A stretch of 64,000 bases of DNA from Riptortus pedestris. Taxonomy: Eukaryota; Arthropoda; Insecta; Hemiptera; Alydidae. Of the stretch, positions 14,114-25,579 are shown piece by piece. The DNA is taken from positions 118,111,501 to 118,175,500 of the forward strand of contig CM032233.1 in the NCBI GenBank assembly GCA_019009955.1, given 5' to 3'. The notes beneath the pieces are model-generated. The model searched no databases. It was not told where the DNA came from and saw only the letters and a list, made by a program, of their open reading frames with translations. The stretch's first letter is position 1. Each line of letters starts with the position of its first letter. Both the position numbers and the translations under genes were made by a program.

Positions 14114-14591
14114 TTATAGCTTTTCCCTATAAAACCTAAACCGATTCGAAAAAGAAGGACTATAAAAAAAAAATATTAATCCATGTTGAAACTATTTTAC
14201 ATTTTCTCATAAAATAACCATAAAAATAAGTTATTTGCGGTTTACAACTTAAATAATTAACTAGTAGTTTCATTTTAAACAATGATTTACTTCCAATACC
14301 AAAAGGAAAATGTGTAATGAGAATCAGATTTCCTGTAATTTGATTCTCAATTTCCTTCATTCTAATTATTTTCAGAAATAATAACTCAAGGAGAAAACCA
14401 ACTGAAACAAATATAAACCTTTTTCTTCACCTTCAAATGTTCATATATGTATTAGTGCGATGCAATAAAACCTCCCAAAATAACGATTCACGAAGTAAAT
14501 TTGAGGGCCATAAAATAGTACAAAGGGGGAAAAAACAACTATGTAAGTTAAAATAAATAAATAGCTCATATTTACCTTCGTGACGTGACAT
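1867..14591 (-). CDS. KCMF1: KCMF1-like E3 ubiquitin-protein ligase, complete, 8 coding exons
   Basis: Coding exons on the minus strand: 14591-14576, 10431-10264, 9067-8928, 8846-8742, 7844-7750, 5487-5322, 3201-3041, 2143-1867 (with stop). Phases agree at every junction and give about 375 residues, close to the roughly 380 usual for the family. Exon 1 encodes only MSRHE plus the first base of the next codon. Residues 7-57 are a ZZ zinc finger (CDSCLKGNFRGKRYKCLIC then CSTCYEAG). Residues 80-101 are a C2H2 finger (C80, C83, H96, H101), and 110-136 a second CxxC...H...H finger. A glutamine-rich coiled segment (about 208-240) follows, then a conserved EERADRCLF block in the last exon. Known family role: RING-less E3 ligase that ubiquitinates proteins for degradation. 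All introns are GT-AG except 7845-8741, which is AT-AC. Exon 6 is ended at 5322 (donor GTTAGT) rather than 5328 because this keeps the usual spacing between LERQ and AARQQ. The function is inferred from family similarity. Confidence 0.95.
3460..3577 (-). repeat. fragment of the CCCGGCTTCGCCCGGG repeat family
   Basis: The reverse complement reads CTAGCTAAGTTACCCGGC, then TTCACCCGGGAATT, then the TTTTTTTGGCAAGGCTTTA segment. It matches the start of the repeat at 17927-18030 with scattered changes. It sits in the KCMF1 intron between exons 7 and 6. Confidence 0.75.
3633..3917 (-). other. unassigned open frame inside a KCMF1 intron
   Basis: An open frame of about 95 codons lies in the intron between KCMF1 exons 6 and 7, on the same strand. 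It is less AT-biased than its surroundings and has a varied amino-acid composition (hydrophobic, Ser and Lys mixed) rather than low-complexity sequence. The frame stays open for about 11 codons upstream of the first ATG, to a stop at about 3948. I do not recognise a family. It could be a terminal exon of a nested gene, a retrocopy fragment or chance. Confidence 0.2.
3950..5090. other. intronic block of more even composition, unassigned
   Basis: This part of the KCMF1 intron is less AT-rich than its surroundings and has several interrupted open frames on both strands. It has the look of a decayed transposon. I could not identify a family with confidence; a weak resemblance to LINE tails at about 4740-4870 is not convincing. 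Confidence 0.3.
8190..8475 (-). mobile_element. tRNA-derived SINE
   Basis: On the minus strand the segment GCAGGTTTGATTCCCGCC (about 8407-8424) is a good RNA polymerase III B box, and the preceding AGTAAGCTGCAGG part fits a decayed tRNA head. The body continues toward 8190. It lies in the U12 intron of KCMF1. It seems to be a different subfamily from the SINE at 19241. Confidence 0.6.
8481..8607 (-). mobile_element. Helentron-like repeat, left-end fragment
   Basis: This is the left-end part of the family in reverse orientation: the reverse complement of CAGATTTCC, the CTCATGATGTGATTTC segment and the ATTGATCCCACCTAGGAGAT segment. The right end and hairpin are missing. Confidence 0.65.
9317..9356. 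repeat. poly(T) tract
   Basis: Two long T runs separated by ATTTA, in the KCMF1 intron between exons 3 and 2. In the minus (gene) sense this is poly(A), so it could be the tail of an old retroelement insertion, but no body is recognisable. Confidence 0.7.
10845..10925. repeat. short foldback related to the 28001 palindrome
   Basis: CAATAAAAAGCC and GGCTTTTTATTG form an inverted pair here. The preceding text (GGTAGAGGAACTAATTAATC) resembles the sequence flanking and starting the palindrome at 27970-28015. It lies in the first intron of KCMF1. The surrounding 10560-10860 block is less AT-rich but unassigned. Confidence 0.5.
11919..12122. mobile_element. MITE-like foldback element
   Basis: Inverted arms at about 11919-11950 and 12096-12122 share the CACCAAGG-TGGGG-TAAACTGCATT pattern with a few mismatches, about 145 bases apart. 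No coding sequence lies inside. The structure fits a small DNA-transposon derivative; the superfamily is unknown. Confidence 0.5.
12640..12840. repeat. possible interspersed repeat fragment, family unknown
   Basis: A more complex segment (TCTCGCATAACTCAAAACTG, then AAAGTTGAAATTTCTTATTA) in the large first intron of KCMF1. It reads like the non-coding part of a dispersed repeat, but there is no second copy in this window, so this is only an impression. The remaining intron (12840-14040) is plain AT-rich DNA. Confidence 0.25.
14046..14108. repeat. (CA)n/(TA)n microsatellite
   Basis: A run of CA repeats followed directly by about 40 bases of TA repeats, near the 5' end of the KCMF1 first intron. 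Confidence 0.95.
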
Positions 14592-15120
14592 ATTTAGTTC
14601 ATTAAAATGATTAGAATACAAATATAAAAACTTTTAATGTGTGCCCGAAGGCAAATATACATATATATAGATATAAACAGTAACAGTGAAAGAGGTTATA
14701 CAACAAATCGAATACAGTGATGACCATCATTCTATTAGAATTATAGATATCGAAAAGATTGATAAGGATTTGTTAAAGTTAATTTTGAGGTACTCGGGAA
14801 ATAATATCTAGGTATGGAAATACTTTTCCTCTTAAAAGAAAAGAATTACGTTCTAAATCTAAAATATGAAGATGTTTGTATTATTTGGTATAATATTATG
14901 ACGTCAGTTAACCCCCCCCCTATTGAATACACAAAACCTACAAAAAGATATCTATATTTGACAGAATAAGAAAAAAAAAGTTCCTCTCGCAAGGGATAAG
15001 GGAATAAGCAGACTTCTCACATGCTGGAATGATACCCCAGTGATCTCATCTCACCATATATTCTCAATTTCTAATATAAGAAGATTACAATAACTGAAAT
15101 TCTAACCATCTTCATCTCAA
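14592..15120. other. KCMF1 5' flank and probable promoter region
   Basis: AT-rich sequence upstream of the KCMF1 start codon on the minus strand. I see no clear TATA or initiator motif that I would defend. At about 14990-15060 there is a weak, decayed resemblance to the Helentron-like right end (AAGCAGACTTCTCACATGCTGG). Confidence 0.4.
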
Positions 15121-15129
15121 CAGTTTTTT

Positions 15130-15666
15130 AATGTTAACGATCCGAAAGATATTGAATTAATACACGTGATTTGAGAAGAAAATGATTGTTTATCAAGTGA
15201 TGATGAAGTTGGAGATCCTTGTATTGAATTACACGACTACTAGCACAAAAATTGGCCAAGTACGAGCCTCCACAAAGAGGCATATCGGACACCCCAAAAA
15301 GAGAGCACTGCATTGACTGTAAAGACAAATAAGTCAAAGCATTTTTGTAAGAAATGCTTCAACTACATTTGTCTGAATCATGCAGAAATATATTGAAAAT
15401 ATTGTACTGAGTAGAAGAAATTTATATTTTTTCATTTTGTATCTTATATCTATTAATTTTTTCAGTTTTTGAAAATTAAAACAAAATAAGATTAACGTTT
15501 ATTATGTTATTTATATTTCAATATTAATTGAATGAGATATTTAATTAATAAAAATAAAATAATGTGAATTAAGTGTACTTTAAATTTCCCTTAATGACTA
15601 GAGGGTCAATTTGACCCAACGTTCTCACTAATGTGAGGATTTCTCACTTTCCCACTGCCGGGTTAA
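15130..15666 (+). mobile_element. piggyBac-like element, 3' remnant
   Basis: Codons at about 15240-15400 encode the end of a piggyBac transposase: CIDCK, then (after a one-base frameshift) the Cys-rich CKKCFNYICLNHAE. This is the C-terminal CxxC / CxxC / CxxH zinc-binding tail of the family. Downstream, GGGTCAATTTGACCC (15603-15617) is a near-palindromic subterminal motif. The element ends CCCACTGCCGGG followed by TTAA (15663-15666), the target site used by piggyBac. The upstream part of the transposase and the left end are not recognisable. It is inactive because of frameshift and truncation. Confidence 0.75.
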
Positions 15667-16315
15667 AAAAGGATATCAATGGAATTATATTTGTGAGTTA
15701 GGCACAACATAGGCTAATGAGAATTCGAATTTACAACTAGAACTGGGGAGTTTAGATGACATAAAACATATATTCGTCAATATCTCCTTTAATATTGATT
15801 TTTGTCGAAAATGTGTGAAGAAAAAATAATGCTTAGAGTACATTCTGCGCCCCTAAAACCTTAATTAAATTTATGCATGTCATTTTCTCTCGCCAAATAG
15901 AAATTATTAGCGTTCTGTATTATATTTGACAATTGGCACTCAGAATAAATTAACATGTGTTGGATTGTTAATGTTCGTAACTCAACCGACAGCTGAAGTT
16001 CGTGAAACAACAAAAATATATGTCTTATATAAATAAAACATTATTGTGTTAAAATTTTATGACATCACGTATTCTATGAAAGCAACTAGATAGTAATGTG
16101 ATTTCTTTTGTTGTATACGTATTAGAGATTGAATACTCTCGACATGGTTGATTTATTTAATAAATATCTGATCTACATATTTCGGACTTTCTTTAACTCC
16201 TCTTCACGAACAAATCACAAAATAACAGCAATCGGCCCAAGGCCGAGGGAGCCGTCCTTCTTAAGCAGGTAGATAAGTAGCAATAAACATTCACTCTGGA
16301 AAATGCGGTTTTAGC

Positions 16316-16910
16316 GAATTTCTATTAAGGGAAACCAGCTATTGGGTCGTGCTCACGTCGCGATTTACGAAAAATTTCCTCAAATGCCCATCGATCCTGC
16401 CTAGTAGATGACGAAAATGAGGCCCGTTCAAAATTATATATACACTTGCCTGTTACCACTCTAGCGGTCGCAATTCTTATATGGTAACCAAACTCGATAT
16501 ATAAGCGTTTCATGTAAAACTGAAGGTCGAGTTCGTTAATGACTGAAATGGAACCAGTGGAAGAGAGAGTTTAGAGGGAAGATAATTCGGAATATTTCTG
16601 TTATTATACATCGGATCGAAAAATTGTATACAAGCAATCTTATAGGAAATTAAATTTTCTATAAATGTTGTTATGTATGTTCTTACAATATCTTTATTAT
16701 TGACCGAGATATTGGAACTTGTTAGTTTCCGGCCCCCACTCCGACTCATGTCATATTAACAATAAGCTGTTATATTATGAAGCATATTATTTGAAGCCTA
16801 AATACCAAATATAGTTCTCTTTGAACATTTGCTTTTTGAGATAAATGCAAATACGTGATGCACGTGGGAAATCTGCTTAGTTAACGCAGCCCCTGCGTGA
16901 CGGGCTTTTT
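16316..16910 (+). mobile_element. Helentron-like (HINE) non-autonomous repeat
   Basis: A near-complete copy of the family. The left end is degraded (ATTAAGGGAAACCAGCTATT); the interior is collinear with the other copies. The right end is intact: GGGAAATCTGC, spacer, hairpin ACGCAG-CCC-CTGCGT, GACGGGCTTTTT. No protein is encoded. Confidence 0.8.
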
Positions 16911-17865
16911 TTCATCCACCTGTTACGCCCTACACGAGGCTTTTTAGTCCTCTTCAATTATTAGGCGAAATTTGAAATGGTGTATTTCCAACATTAATTA
17001 TATGCATGTTATGTTACGTCATTCTATTTCAAATATATGTGTGCAGATAGATGATGCAGTCTCGTTGGGCAAGTTGAATAACCTTGCCTCCATCAGATTC
17101 TTTTATTTAATTTTTATTGTCAGACAACTTCAAATTTTTAATGGATTTATTTTTTTATATGTCATGCTTGATCAAATAGATACATGCTCGTAAGTATCTC
17201 AATTATTTTTTTGCATTCTCTTACTTTTAAAACGTGATTAGTACTTTTACATGGAATTTTAGTACTAGTCTATTCCCTCCTAAACATTCAGTTGGACAAT
17301 ATGTGTCAGTGAAAAAGCTTCTATTTCTATATAAATATGTTTTAGGTACTCAGTCAAAGCTAGGCTTGCCACAATTTTTGTCCATTAATATGCTTTTAAA
17401 TTTATTAAAGTCTCTTTAAATATCATATGTCTACTTCTTAATATCAGTTTGTTTTAATCGAAACATTAATTGTTTGAGTAGTACTCTTCTGTTTATTTTA
17501 TGTCCTCCTTTTTCTTTTAACTGAATAATTGATAGTTTGAAATTTTGTTTTGTTTTAATTTCATACTTTAAAAATATCTATTACTCTTCCCACATTGAGA
17601 AACAAAAGGATTCTTATATGTTTGTTAAGATCATCCTTGGGGTTCTGTAAGATGCTGTGTAGTTGGACTCACCATGGATGAACAGCCATATCATTTTTTC
17701 AATAAAGTGTTTTTTCTTCAATTTTTTTTTGTATCATGTGAAAATAGTGAATCAATCAACCACAGAGGTGAGCCAAGTCTTATTTAGTTAGTTGTTGTTA
17801 AGCCTATTCCACCTCTCTTATCCATTGCTTAAATTTATGAGCCTCTTAGAAAATGCACATTTCCT

Positions 17866-17867
<2 letters not shown>

Positions 17868-17926
<59 letters not shown>
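17868..17926. repeat. (TA)n microsatellite
   Basis: About 58 bases of TA repeats, directly abutting the start of the CCCGGCTTCGCCCGGG repeat. Confidence 0.95.
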
Positions 17927-19165
<1,239 letters not shown>

Positions 19166-19240
19166 TACTACTCATTAAAGTGTTTTTAATATAGACAAAT
19201 TATGACAAATGATGTTATGTTTTCAGACTTATATGATAGT

Positions 19241-19465
19241 TGTTTTTATTTATTAACGTCCACTTTTTGCTACTATAACTCATTGGGATGGGTTATCTAC
19301 AGGTTACCACCCTTTTCTAGCCAGGGTGGGACTAAGGATTTCATTTAATGAGTTCGTCTCTAAATAAATTCCTATTTGCCCAGGCGGGAACTGAACTCGC
19401 CACTCTTGGTTTACCATGTGAGATTAAGGTCAACGCTTTTGACTCACATGGCTAACCTGAGCCCC
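19241..19465 (-). mobile_element. tRNA-derived SINE, family copy with head
   Basis: On the minus strand it begins GGGGCTCAGGTTAGCCATGT (A-box region) and contains CGAGTTCAGTTCCCGCC (B box). The body ends in TTATTAATAAA-like sequence. Related partial copies occur at 21165, 33187 and 46615. Confidence 0.75.
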
Positions 19466-19650
19466 ATTCTGCTTCTAACCTCCTATTAATTGTCTTTTTG
19501 TTGGAAATATTAGTTTAGGTCCATAAAAGTTGCTTGCCATACCTCTTTAGATGTCTGCTTCTTCATTTCTTTTCTATTCAGGAAATTATTTAGAATTCCT
19601 CTCTGCATTCTTCCACCAAACTGGAATGCACTGTGTATGAGATCAGTGTT

Positions 19651-20282
19651 AGCAGATTTCCCTTAAGGGAAATCAGCTATTGAGGCTGTACTCATGGCAC
19701 GATTTTCAAAATTTTTCTTCAAATGTCCAATGACCCCCCCCCCCACCCAGGAGATGACAAAAATGAGGTCTGTTCAAAACTGTATATATATTTGTTTGTT
19801 ACCGCTCTAGTGGTCAAAATTTTTATCTTATCGTTACCAAACTTGATATATAATCGTTTTATACAAAAAGAAAGGTCAAGTTCGTTAACGGCTGAAATCT
19901 GACCAGGTGGAGGGGGGGGGGTTTAGAGGGGGAGAATTTCGAAAATTCGTAATATCTCCGTTATTATGCGTCGGTTCGAAAAATTTTATAGAACCAATCT
20001 TATTACAAATGTAACGTTCTATAAATGTCGTTATGTACATTTTCTCACTATCTTGATTATTAACTGAGATATTTGCATTTTTTAGTTTTTGGTCTTCATT
20101 AAAGCCCCACTCCTACTCATCTCATATTAACAATATTCTACTATGTTATGAAGCACTTTATCTGAAGCTTAAGTACCAAATGTTGTTCCTATTGAACTTT
20201 TACGTTTTGAGATAAATGCAAACATGTGATGCACGTGGGAAATCTGCTTAGTTAACGCAGCCACTGCGTGACGGAGTTTTTT
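19651..20282 (+). mobile_element. Helentron-like (HINE) non-autonomous repeat, full length
   Basis: Starts GCAGATTTCCCTTAAGGG and ends GGGAAATCTGC, TTAGTTA, ACGCAGCCACTGCGT, GACGGAGTTTTTT. The 11-bp inverted ends are asymmetric: the right copy lies about 30 bases inside the end and is followed by the hairpin. About 630 bp, no protein. Flanked by T-rich sequence. Confidence 0.85.
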
Positions 20283-21016
20283 AATAGCCATTTGAATATC
20301 TGTACAGAAGTGTATTGGAGTATTACCCTCTACTCCCCCTATACTACCAGCTTCCGTTATGGCAACAATTGCTATCTGAACAACAGTTGTATATATTTTG
20401 AGTCATAATGCCTTCCATCTGCCTAATGATGGTATAAATACCCCTGCTCCCTGTTTTTAACTCAAAAAACGATCTGTATAAATAACCTTCCTTGTACTAT
20501 CATAGCTCTGTTTTAAACCTCAATCCTCTCTTTCAGTGATTTTCCCTTCAGTAGTCTTAAATACCATCTGTTTTCAGTTTCAATCTCGTGTAATCCAAGA
20601 AAGCTATTTCTTTTCCAATAATTATAAATGTATTTCTTATTCTGTGTATCTTTCCTTGCCACTCTTCAGCTTACTCATTCTCAAAGGTTTCCACAGGCTT
20701 GTATTGTCACACCCTTAACAAACACATCTAGTGGAGCTAGCCAGGAATTCACATTGAGGGTTTGTCTTAAAACACCAGATCCCACTATACCATTACTAGG
20801 TAAAAGTGAATATCTGCCAACTGCTTCCTTATGTACATCTTTTGGTTTGCAGACACACACATGCGTGCACGCAAACTCTTCATTCATTAACATTGTACCT
20901 GTTTTATACCAAATAAAAGGAATACTATGTTCAATTTAGAGCTGGCTTTCTCTATTACAGGAATTTACCAATTATTTTATTATTGTGATAAATAATGAAA
21001 ATTGTTTTAATTGCAG

Positions 21017-23216
21017 AGTGAGTTCAGTATTAAACAAAGATGCAAAGCAGTTCGGAAAACAGTATATGTTTGACAATAGTGATGAAACGTGCTGGAATTC
21101 TGATCAGGTATGCCCACTTTATGCTCTTATATGATTATTTATCTAAATATTACTAACCATGTTTTGCAGGGGTGAGACTACAGAATTTATTTAATGAGTT
21201 TATCGCTAAATAAATTTCTATTGCCACATGGGAATCAAACCAATGGCTTTAGGTTTGCCAAGTGTATCAAGACAAACTCCTGATTGGGTATAATGATAAT
21301 ATTGAAATGTATATATTTATTTTGTATTTGTTATATGTGTTATTTTGTGATGGATTCTTATGAAAAATCTAATTCTATGACTACTCTACTTACTCTGATA
21401 AAATGTTTCACCTGAATGGCAAGAGTTATTTACATTTCCTCCGAGAAGTTGCCTTCATTGCTTAAGGACATCACTCTTACCGCTAGATTACAAATATGGT
21501 TCTATCAGGATGGCTCCCCAGCCCATGAAATGTGACACAGTATCTCAATAGACAATTTCCAAGAAGACAGATTCGTCAACAAAGTGAAGTTGGTTAGCCA
21601 TCTCGTTCTCCAGACCTTACCCATTAGATTTTTATTTATAGGACTGCCTAAGAAAATTTTTGTCATGGGTTGCTACCCATCACCAGCAATTATGAACAGT
21701 GGAGAATTGTTAATGTTTGCTCACCTATCTCTCCGCATACATTCGAGAATGTAATTTCCTTTGGATTGACAGAAACTACCAGGGCCCATTAAGTGAGGTG
21801 TTTCACATGAGCACCTCCTTTCTTCACACATAGCTCGGCTCTTATCCATTCCGCCATCACAGCTCCTTAGATGGCTTAATGACATGGAAGAGGATTTCCA
21901 GAGTATGGACATTCATATTTGGGGAATCCAGGCAGTGGACCATGAAGAATCATAAAACAATGGTGGATACAGAGGCCCAGGTCCTTCAAGGGCTGTAGTG
22001 CTGTGTAATTAAGTATCAATCTCATAACATATTTTGTGACTTCATATGTATATGATCATGTTTTGACAATGTTATTCTTTAGATTTAACTATACACATAT
22101 TTGCAGGAGATTTTTCATAATCTTTGAACGAGAAATGTTTTATTAAAATATGTGAACATTAAAAATATATGGAATATTTGGTTTCAGTACTTAAAATTGG
22201 TAGGCTTAATAAATCTTTCCCCCACAGTTAAAAATAATAAAACTGGTTGTTATTGAGTCATATTAGATTAAAAAAAATAATAATTTTCTTGAGGGATATG
22301 TGTGGTTCAAGAGTATGAACTTTTTCACAGCATTTTTGGCCTAAGAATGTAGTTAACTTCTTGTACTTTCAGAGCATTGAAGAGCTTTGTGCCCCTAGAA
22401 TGTTTGGCTTGTTTTTATTTTTATTAACCATTTTTTAACTTGAACAGAAGCTATTTCTTTTATAACAAATAATTCAATAGCTCCCAAAAACTCATTCACT
22501 GTTAAATAAAATGTTGACAAGGCCTTCTAATTTTATCTTCATCATTGTAGATTTAATCCAGTTATTGTTGTAGTTATTATATATCCAGTTATAAAATTTT
22601 CTTCAATTCTATAACGCATCAATAGTAATTTTACACTTGTGTATTCAAGGTGTATTGCTGTCCTGTATCAGTTGTATTTTTATTTCATCTTTGTTTATTT
22701 CCCAGAAGGCATATCTTAAAGGGAAAATATGACAAAGTGACTACATTTGATTGAATCAGTAAAATTATATCATGCTATAATATTTGGAATATAGGTCTAC
22801 AATAAAGAATATACAACATAGATACAAATTAAATATTTACAGGACTGAATTAGTTTCTTAAGTATTAACAAAAATATTTTATAAGAGAATTTTATCTTGG
22901 GAAGTATTTCTAATTTGTTTCTCTTTTCACATTTCAGGGTTTGCCTCAGTGGGTGAATATAAAACTAAAGGAAGAACGCCCTCTTAAATTCTTCAATATA
23001 CAATTTCAAGGAGGGTTTTCTAGCAAAGAGTGCCTATTTAAAGGTGAATTAGCAGAGGGAGGGTGCATGGAAATGCCATTCTATCCTGAGGACAATAACA
23101 CTTTACAAAAATTTAATTTAGAAGAATCTGTTAAATTAAAATCTTTTCGTTTTATATTCAATACAAGTTCTGATTTTTTTGGAAGAATTGTAATATATAA
23201 AATTTCATGGGAGTAA
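21017..23216 (+). CDS. NR2C2AP: NR2C2AP-like protein, last two coding exons (5' incomplete)
   Basis: Exons 21017-21107 and 22938-23216 (with stop), joined by a GT-AG intron, phases consistent. The encoded part starts VSSVLNKDAKQFGKQYMF, then DETCWNSDQGLPQW, FQGGFSSKECLF, FYPEDNN and ends FFGRIVIYKISWE. These are signature blocks of nuclear receptor 2C2-associated protein (TRA16), a small discoidin-like beta-sandwich protein of about 140 residues. Here about 122 residues are seen. The first exon, which in the family encodes only about a dozen residues, is not placed. The first codon is split, its final A being base 21017. Known role in vertebrates: partner of the orphan receptor NR2C2; the insect function is not established. 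Confidence 0.9.
21165..21285 (-). mobile_element. SINE fragment (19241 family)
   Basis: Contains GGTGAGACTACAGAATTTAT, TTAATGAGTTTATCGCTAAA and CACATGGGAATCAAACC, collinear with the body and B-box part of the 19241 SINE. It lies in the NR2C2AP intron. Confidence 0.6.
21390..21740 (+). mobile_element. Tc1/mariner-superfamily transposase fragment
   Basis: Translation gives FLREVLPSLLKDI, then WFYQDGSPAHE (the second catalytic Asp region), then after frame breaks SRSPDLTH- and LDF-like residues leading to the third acidic residue. This is the arrangement of DDE transposases of the Tc1/mariner group. No start, helix-turn-helix or terminal repeats are recognisable. It lies inside the NR2C2AP intron and is broken. 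Confidence 0.65.
21741..22937. other. rest of NR2C2AP intron
   Basis: The first 250 bases are moderately complex and may belong to the neighbouring transposon. The remainder is AT-rich with no recognised feature apart from the acceptor TTTCAG at 22932-22937. Confidence 0.4.
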
Positions 23217-23392
23217 GGACAAGAAGTGATATTAATTTTACATGTAAGATTTGGAAAACAAAGACATAAACACAAGCTTTTTTGTATGTTCTAATGAACC
23301 AGTTCATTTTTAGCAAATACCACAACATAACAATGCACAGCACCTAAAATTAGGCTTGTGGAAAATATATTGTTTATTCCTGTAAGTTAAGT

Positions 23393-23398
23393 AATAAA
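23393..23398 (+). promoter_or_regulatory. candidate poly(A) signal of NR2C2AP
   Basis: AATAAA about 180 bases past the stop codon. A second candidate lies at about 23579. Confidence 0.5.
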
Positions 23399-23909
23399 AA
23401 TAATTATAAAAATAGCTATAGTTCTTTATTTTCCTTTCAAAATATCTTTTAATTTCTCCAACACACCTTTTATTCCTGAATATTGATTGGGAGTCCCAGA
23501 TATTTGGGGATGTTTGACTTCAAACATATTGGACTTATTGTTGCTTTTTTTATTCACAAACTTATATAACTACTACAAAATAAAGTTAAAGTCATCCTTA
23601 TCTGGTTTGTAGTGTTCTTATATGATTTACAACTACTTGGGGCCTAAGAAGTTGAAGGTTGCTTTGGCGGCAATAGATGAAAAGTTGATTTCGAAAAATA
23701 CTAAAGAGTTGAGTCTTGTGATCTTTCCCACTTTCACCTCCATCTCCTTAAGTGAAGGATTTAATCTTAATATATAACAATATTATAATGTAATTTGAGT
23801 CTCAATGGAAAATAAATCTTCATCGTTGTTTAACACTGGAAGTTGAAAAACATTATTCACACTCTACTAGGAAATTATATATAAAACAAATAATTATAAT
23901 AAGTTCGTT

Positions 23910-24180
23910 ATTGGCTCAATCGGCCCAGGATGGGGAGGTGGTCGAAATATCTCTGTTATGAGTTGGTTCGAAAAATCTTATTACAAATGTTGTTTTATAC
24001 GCTTTTTCGCTGGCTTTTTATATTAAAGAAGATACTTGTAATTTTTTTGTTTGCACTACAGTAAGCCACCACTCTTACTCATTTTCATTTAGCAATCAGA
24101 CAATATATCACAAAACGGCTAATTTTACCCTTAAATACACTGTTATTTTTTTCATCGAACAAGGAGGATTTAGAGAAGGC
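23910..24180 (+). mobile_element. decayed Helentron-like repeat, internal fragment
   Basis: Contains collinear but diverged pieces of the family interior: ATATCTCTGTTATGAG, TTGGTTCGAAAAATC, TTATTACAAATGTTG and CCACTCTTACTCATTTTC. Neither end is preserved. Confidence 0.6.
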
Positions 24181-24578
24181 GTAAAATAAATTTAAAACAT
24201 ATCAATATTCTTGAGTCAGAACCATTGCCAATTTTTTCATCCTACCTACATTAGAAGTCCCTTCCACCTGTCAGAATAACAACTCAGAATAAAATTGTTA
24301 CACAAAAAATGGAGAATAGATGGCATCAAATCAGTAGCGGGTCCAGCAAGTAGGAACTGTGTTTAGTTTATGTGAGACGGACTGTTTTTTTACACACTTT
24401 TTTTCCTCACATGTACACCTATAACTCTGCTAAACTTTTGCAGGCCCATATAAGGGGGGGGATGATTACCGATCATTCTTCATTCTTAATAGTGGTCGCA
24501 TCTTATTAAATAATCTAAGCACTGAATGGTATTTTTAACAACTACCTCACCCAACCTACTTTCTCTAATCATTTTATT

Positions 24579-25146
24579 AGCAGATTTCCCTTAAAAGAAA
24601 TCAGCTATTGAGGTCGTACTCATGACGCGATATTCGAAATTATTCTTCAAATGTCCATCGATCCTACCTAGGAGATGACGAAAATGAGGTCCATTCAAAA
24701 CTGTACATATATATATATATTTGTCTATTACCGCTCTAGCGGTCGCAATTTTTGATTAATCGTCACCAAACTCGGTATTTAATCGTTTTATGTAAAAAGA
24801 AAGATCAAGTTCATTAACGGCTGAAATCGGACCAGTGGGAGGGGGGGGGAATTTCGAAAATTCTAAATATCTCCGTTACTATACGTCGGATCGAAAAACT
24901 GTATGAAACCAATCTTATTGCAAATTAAATTTACTATAAATATTGTTATATACTTTTATTCTCTATCTTGAATATTAACCGAGATATTTGCATTTTTATT
25001 AAGTGTAACGGACGAGCTATGGTCGCTTCCCTCCAAAGCTAGTTCGGCCGTTTCCGTAACAGTTCGGCACTCGTATGGAGATTTCTCTATTGTATAATTA
25101 CCTGGGAAATCTGCTTCGTTTACGCAGCCCCTGCGTGACGTACTTT
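24579..25146 (+). mobile_element. Helentron-like (HINE) repeat, variant right half
   Basis: Starts GCAGATTTCCCTTAAAAG and has a short internal TA microsatellite. After the shared interior it has a different segment (ACGGACGAGCTATGGTCGCT ... GTTCGGCCGTTTCC) before the conserved right end GGGAAATCTGC, ACGCAG-CCC-CTGCGT, GACGTAC. The same variant is seen in the copies at 43896 and 44720, so it defines a subfamily. Confidence 0.8.
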
Positions 25147-25328
25147 TATATTATTCCCTATAGTTTTGATCGTATCCTTTATTCCTTTTTCGTTTGTTAC
25201 TGGGTCTAAAAGAGCTTCAATTTTTCACAGCAGTGTTGTTGGAAGTGAAGAATATTGTGTAGTTGGACTTCATTTTCTCTCTCCATATAGCTTCAATTTT
25301 ATTTTGAAACCACTATTTGTCTAAATAT

Positions 25329-25375
25329 GTCTGTCACGCAGGGGTTGCATAACGTAAGCGGATTTCCCAAAGCTG
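25329..25375 (-). mobile_element. Helentron-like repeat, terminal fragment
   Basis: The reverse complement shows the right end only: GGGAAATCCGC, TTACGTTATGCAACC, CCTGCGTGACAGAC. The hairpin is slightly degraded. Confidence 0.6.
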
Positions 25376-25579
25376 GGATGGCACGCTGGTGACATACAGT
25401 GAGTGGTTTTTTCTTCTTTTTTATCTGATACTCAGCTGCTTGTTTTTATTTGGTGATATTTGCAGCCAGGTAACTGCTTGGAGTGCAGCAAGATAAGACC
25501 CCTTTTTCTATACCTCAGTATCAATTAAAGGGGATGTTGTTTGAATCTGGGAAGGTGATCATAAGGATTGTCATTTAAC

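Noticed and set aside
14908..14922. TTAA followed by a C run as the left end of the piggyBac remnant
   Set aside because: It does not match the inverse of the right terminal sequence (CCCGGCAGTGGG); probably a chance C homopolymer.
16972..17193. First exon of NR2C2AP ending at the GTAAGTAT after 17190
   Set aside because: The donor is good and the phase would fit, but the encoded residues do not resemble the conserved start of the family and the frame is hydrophobic, AT-driven sequence.
20628..20939. 103-codon open frame upstream of NR2C2AP
   Set aside because: No motif, no match to the NR2C2AP N terminus and wrong phase for its possible donor.
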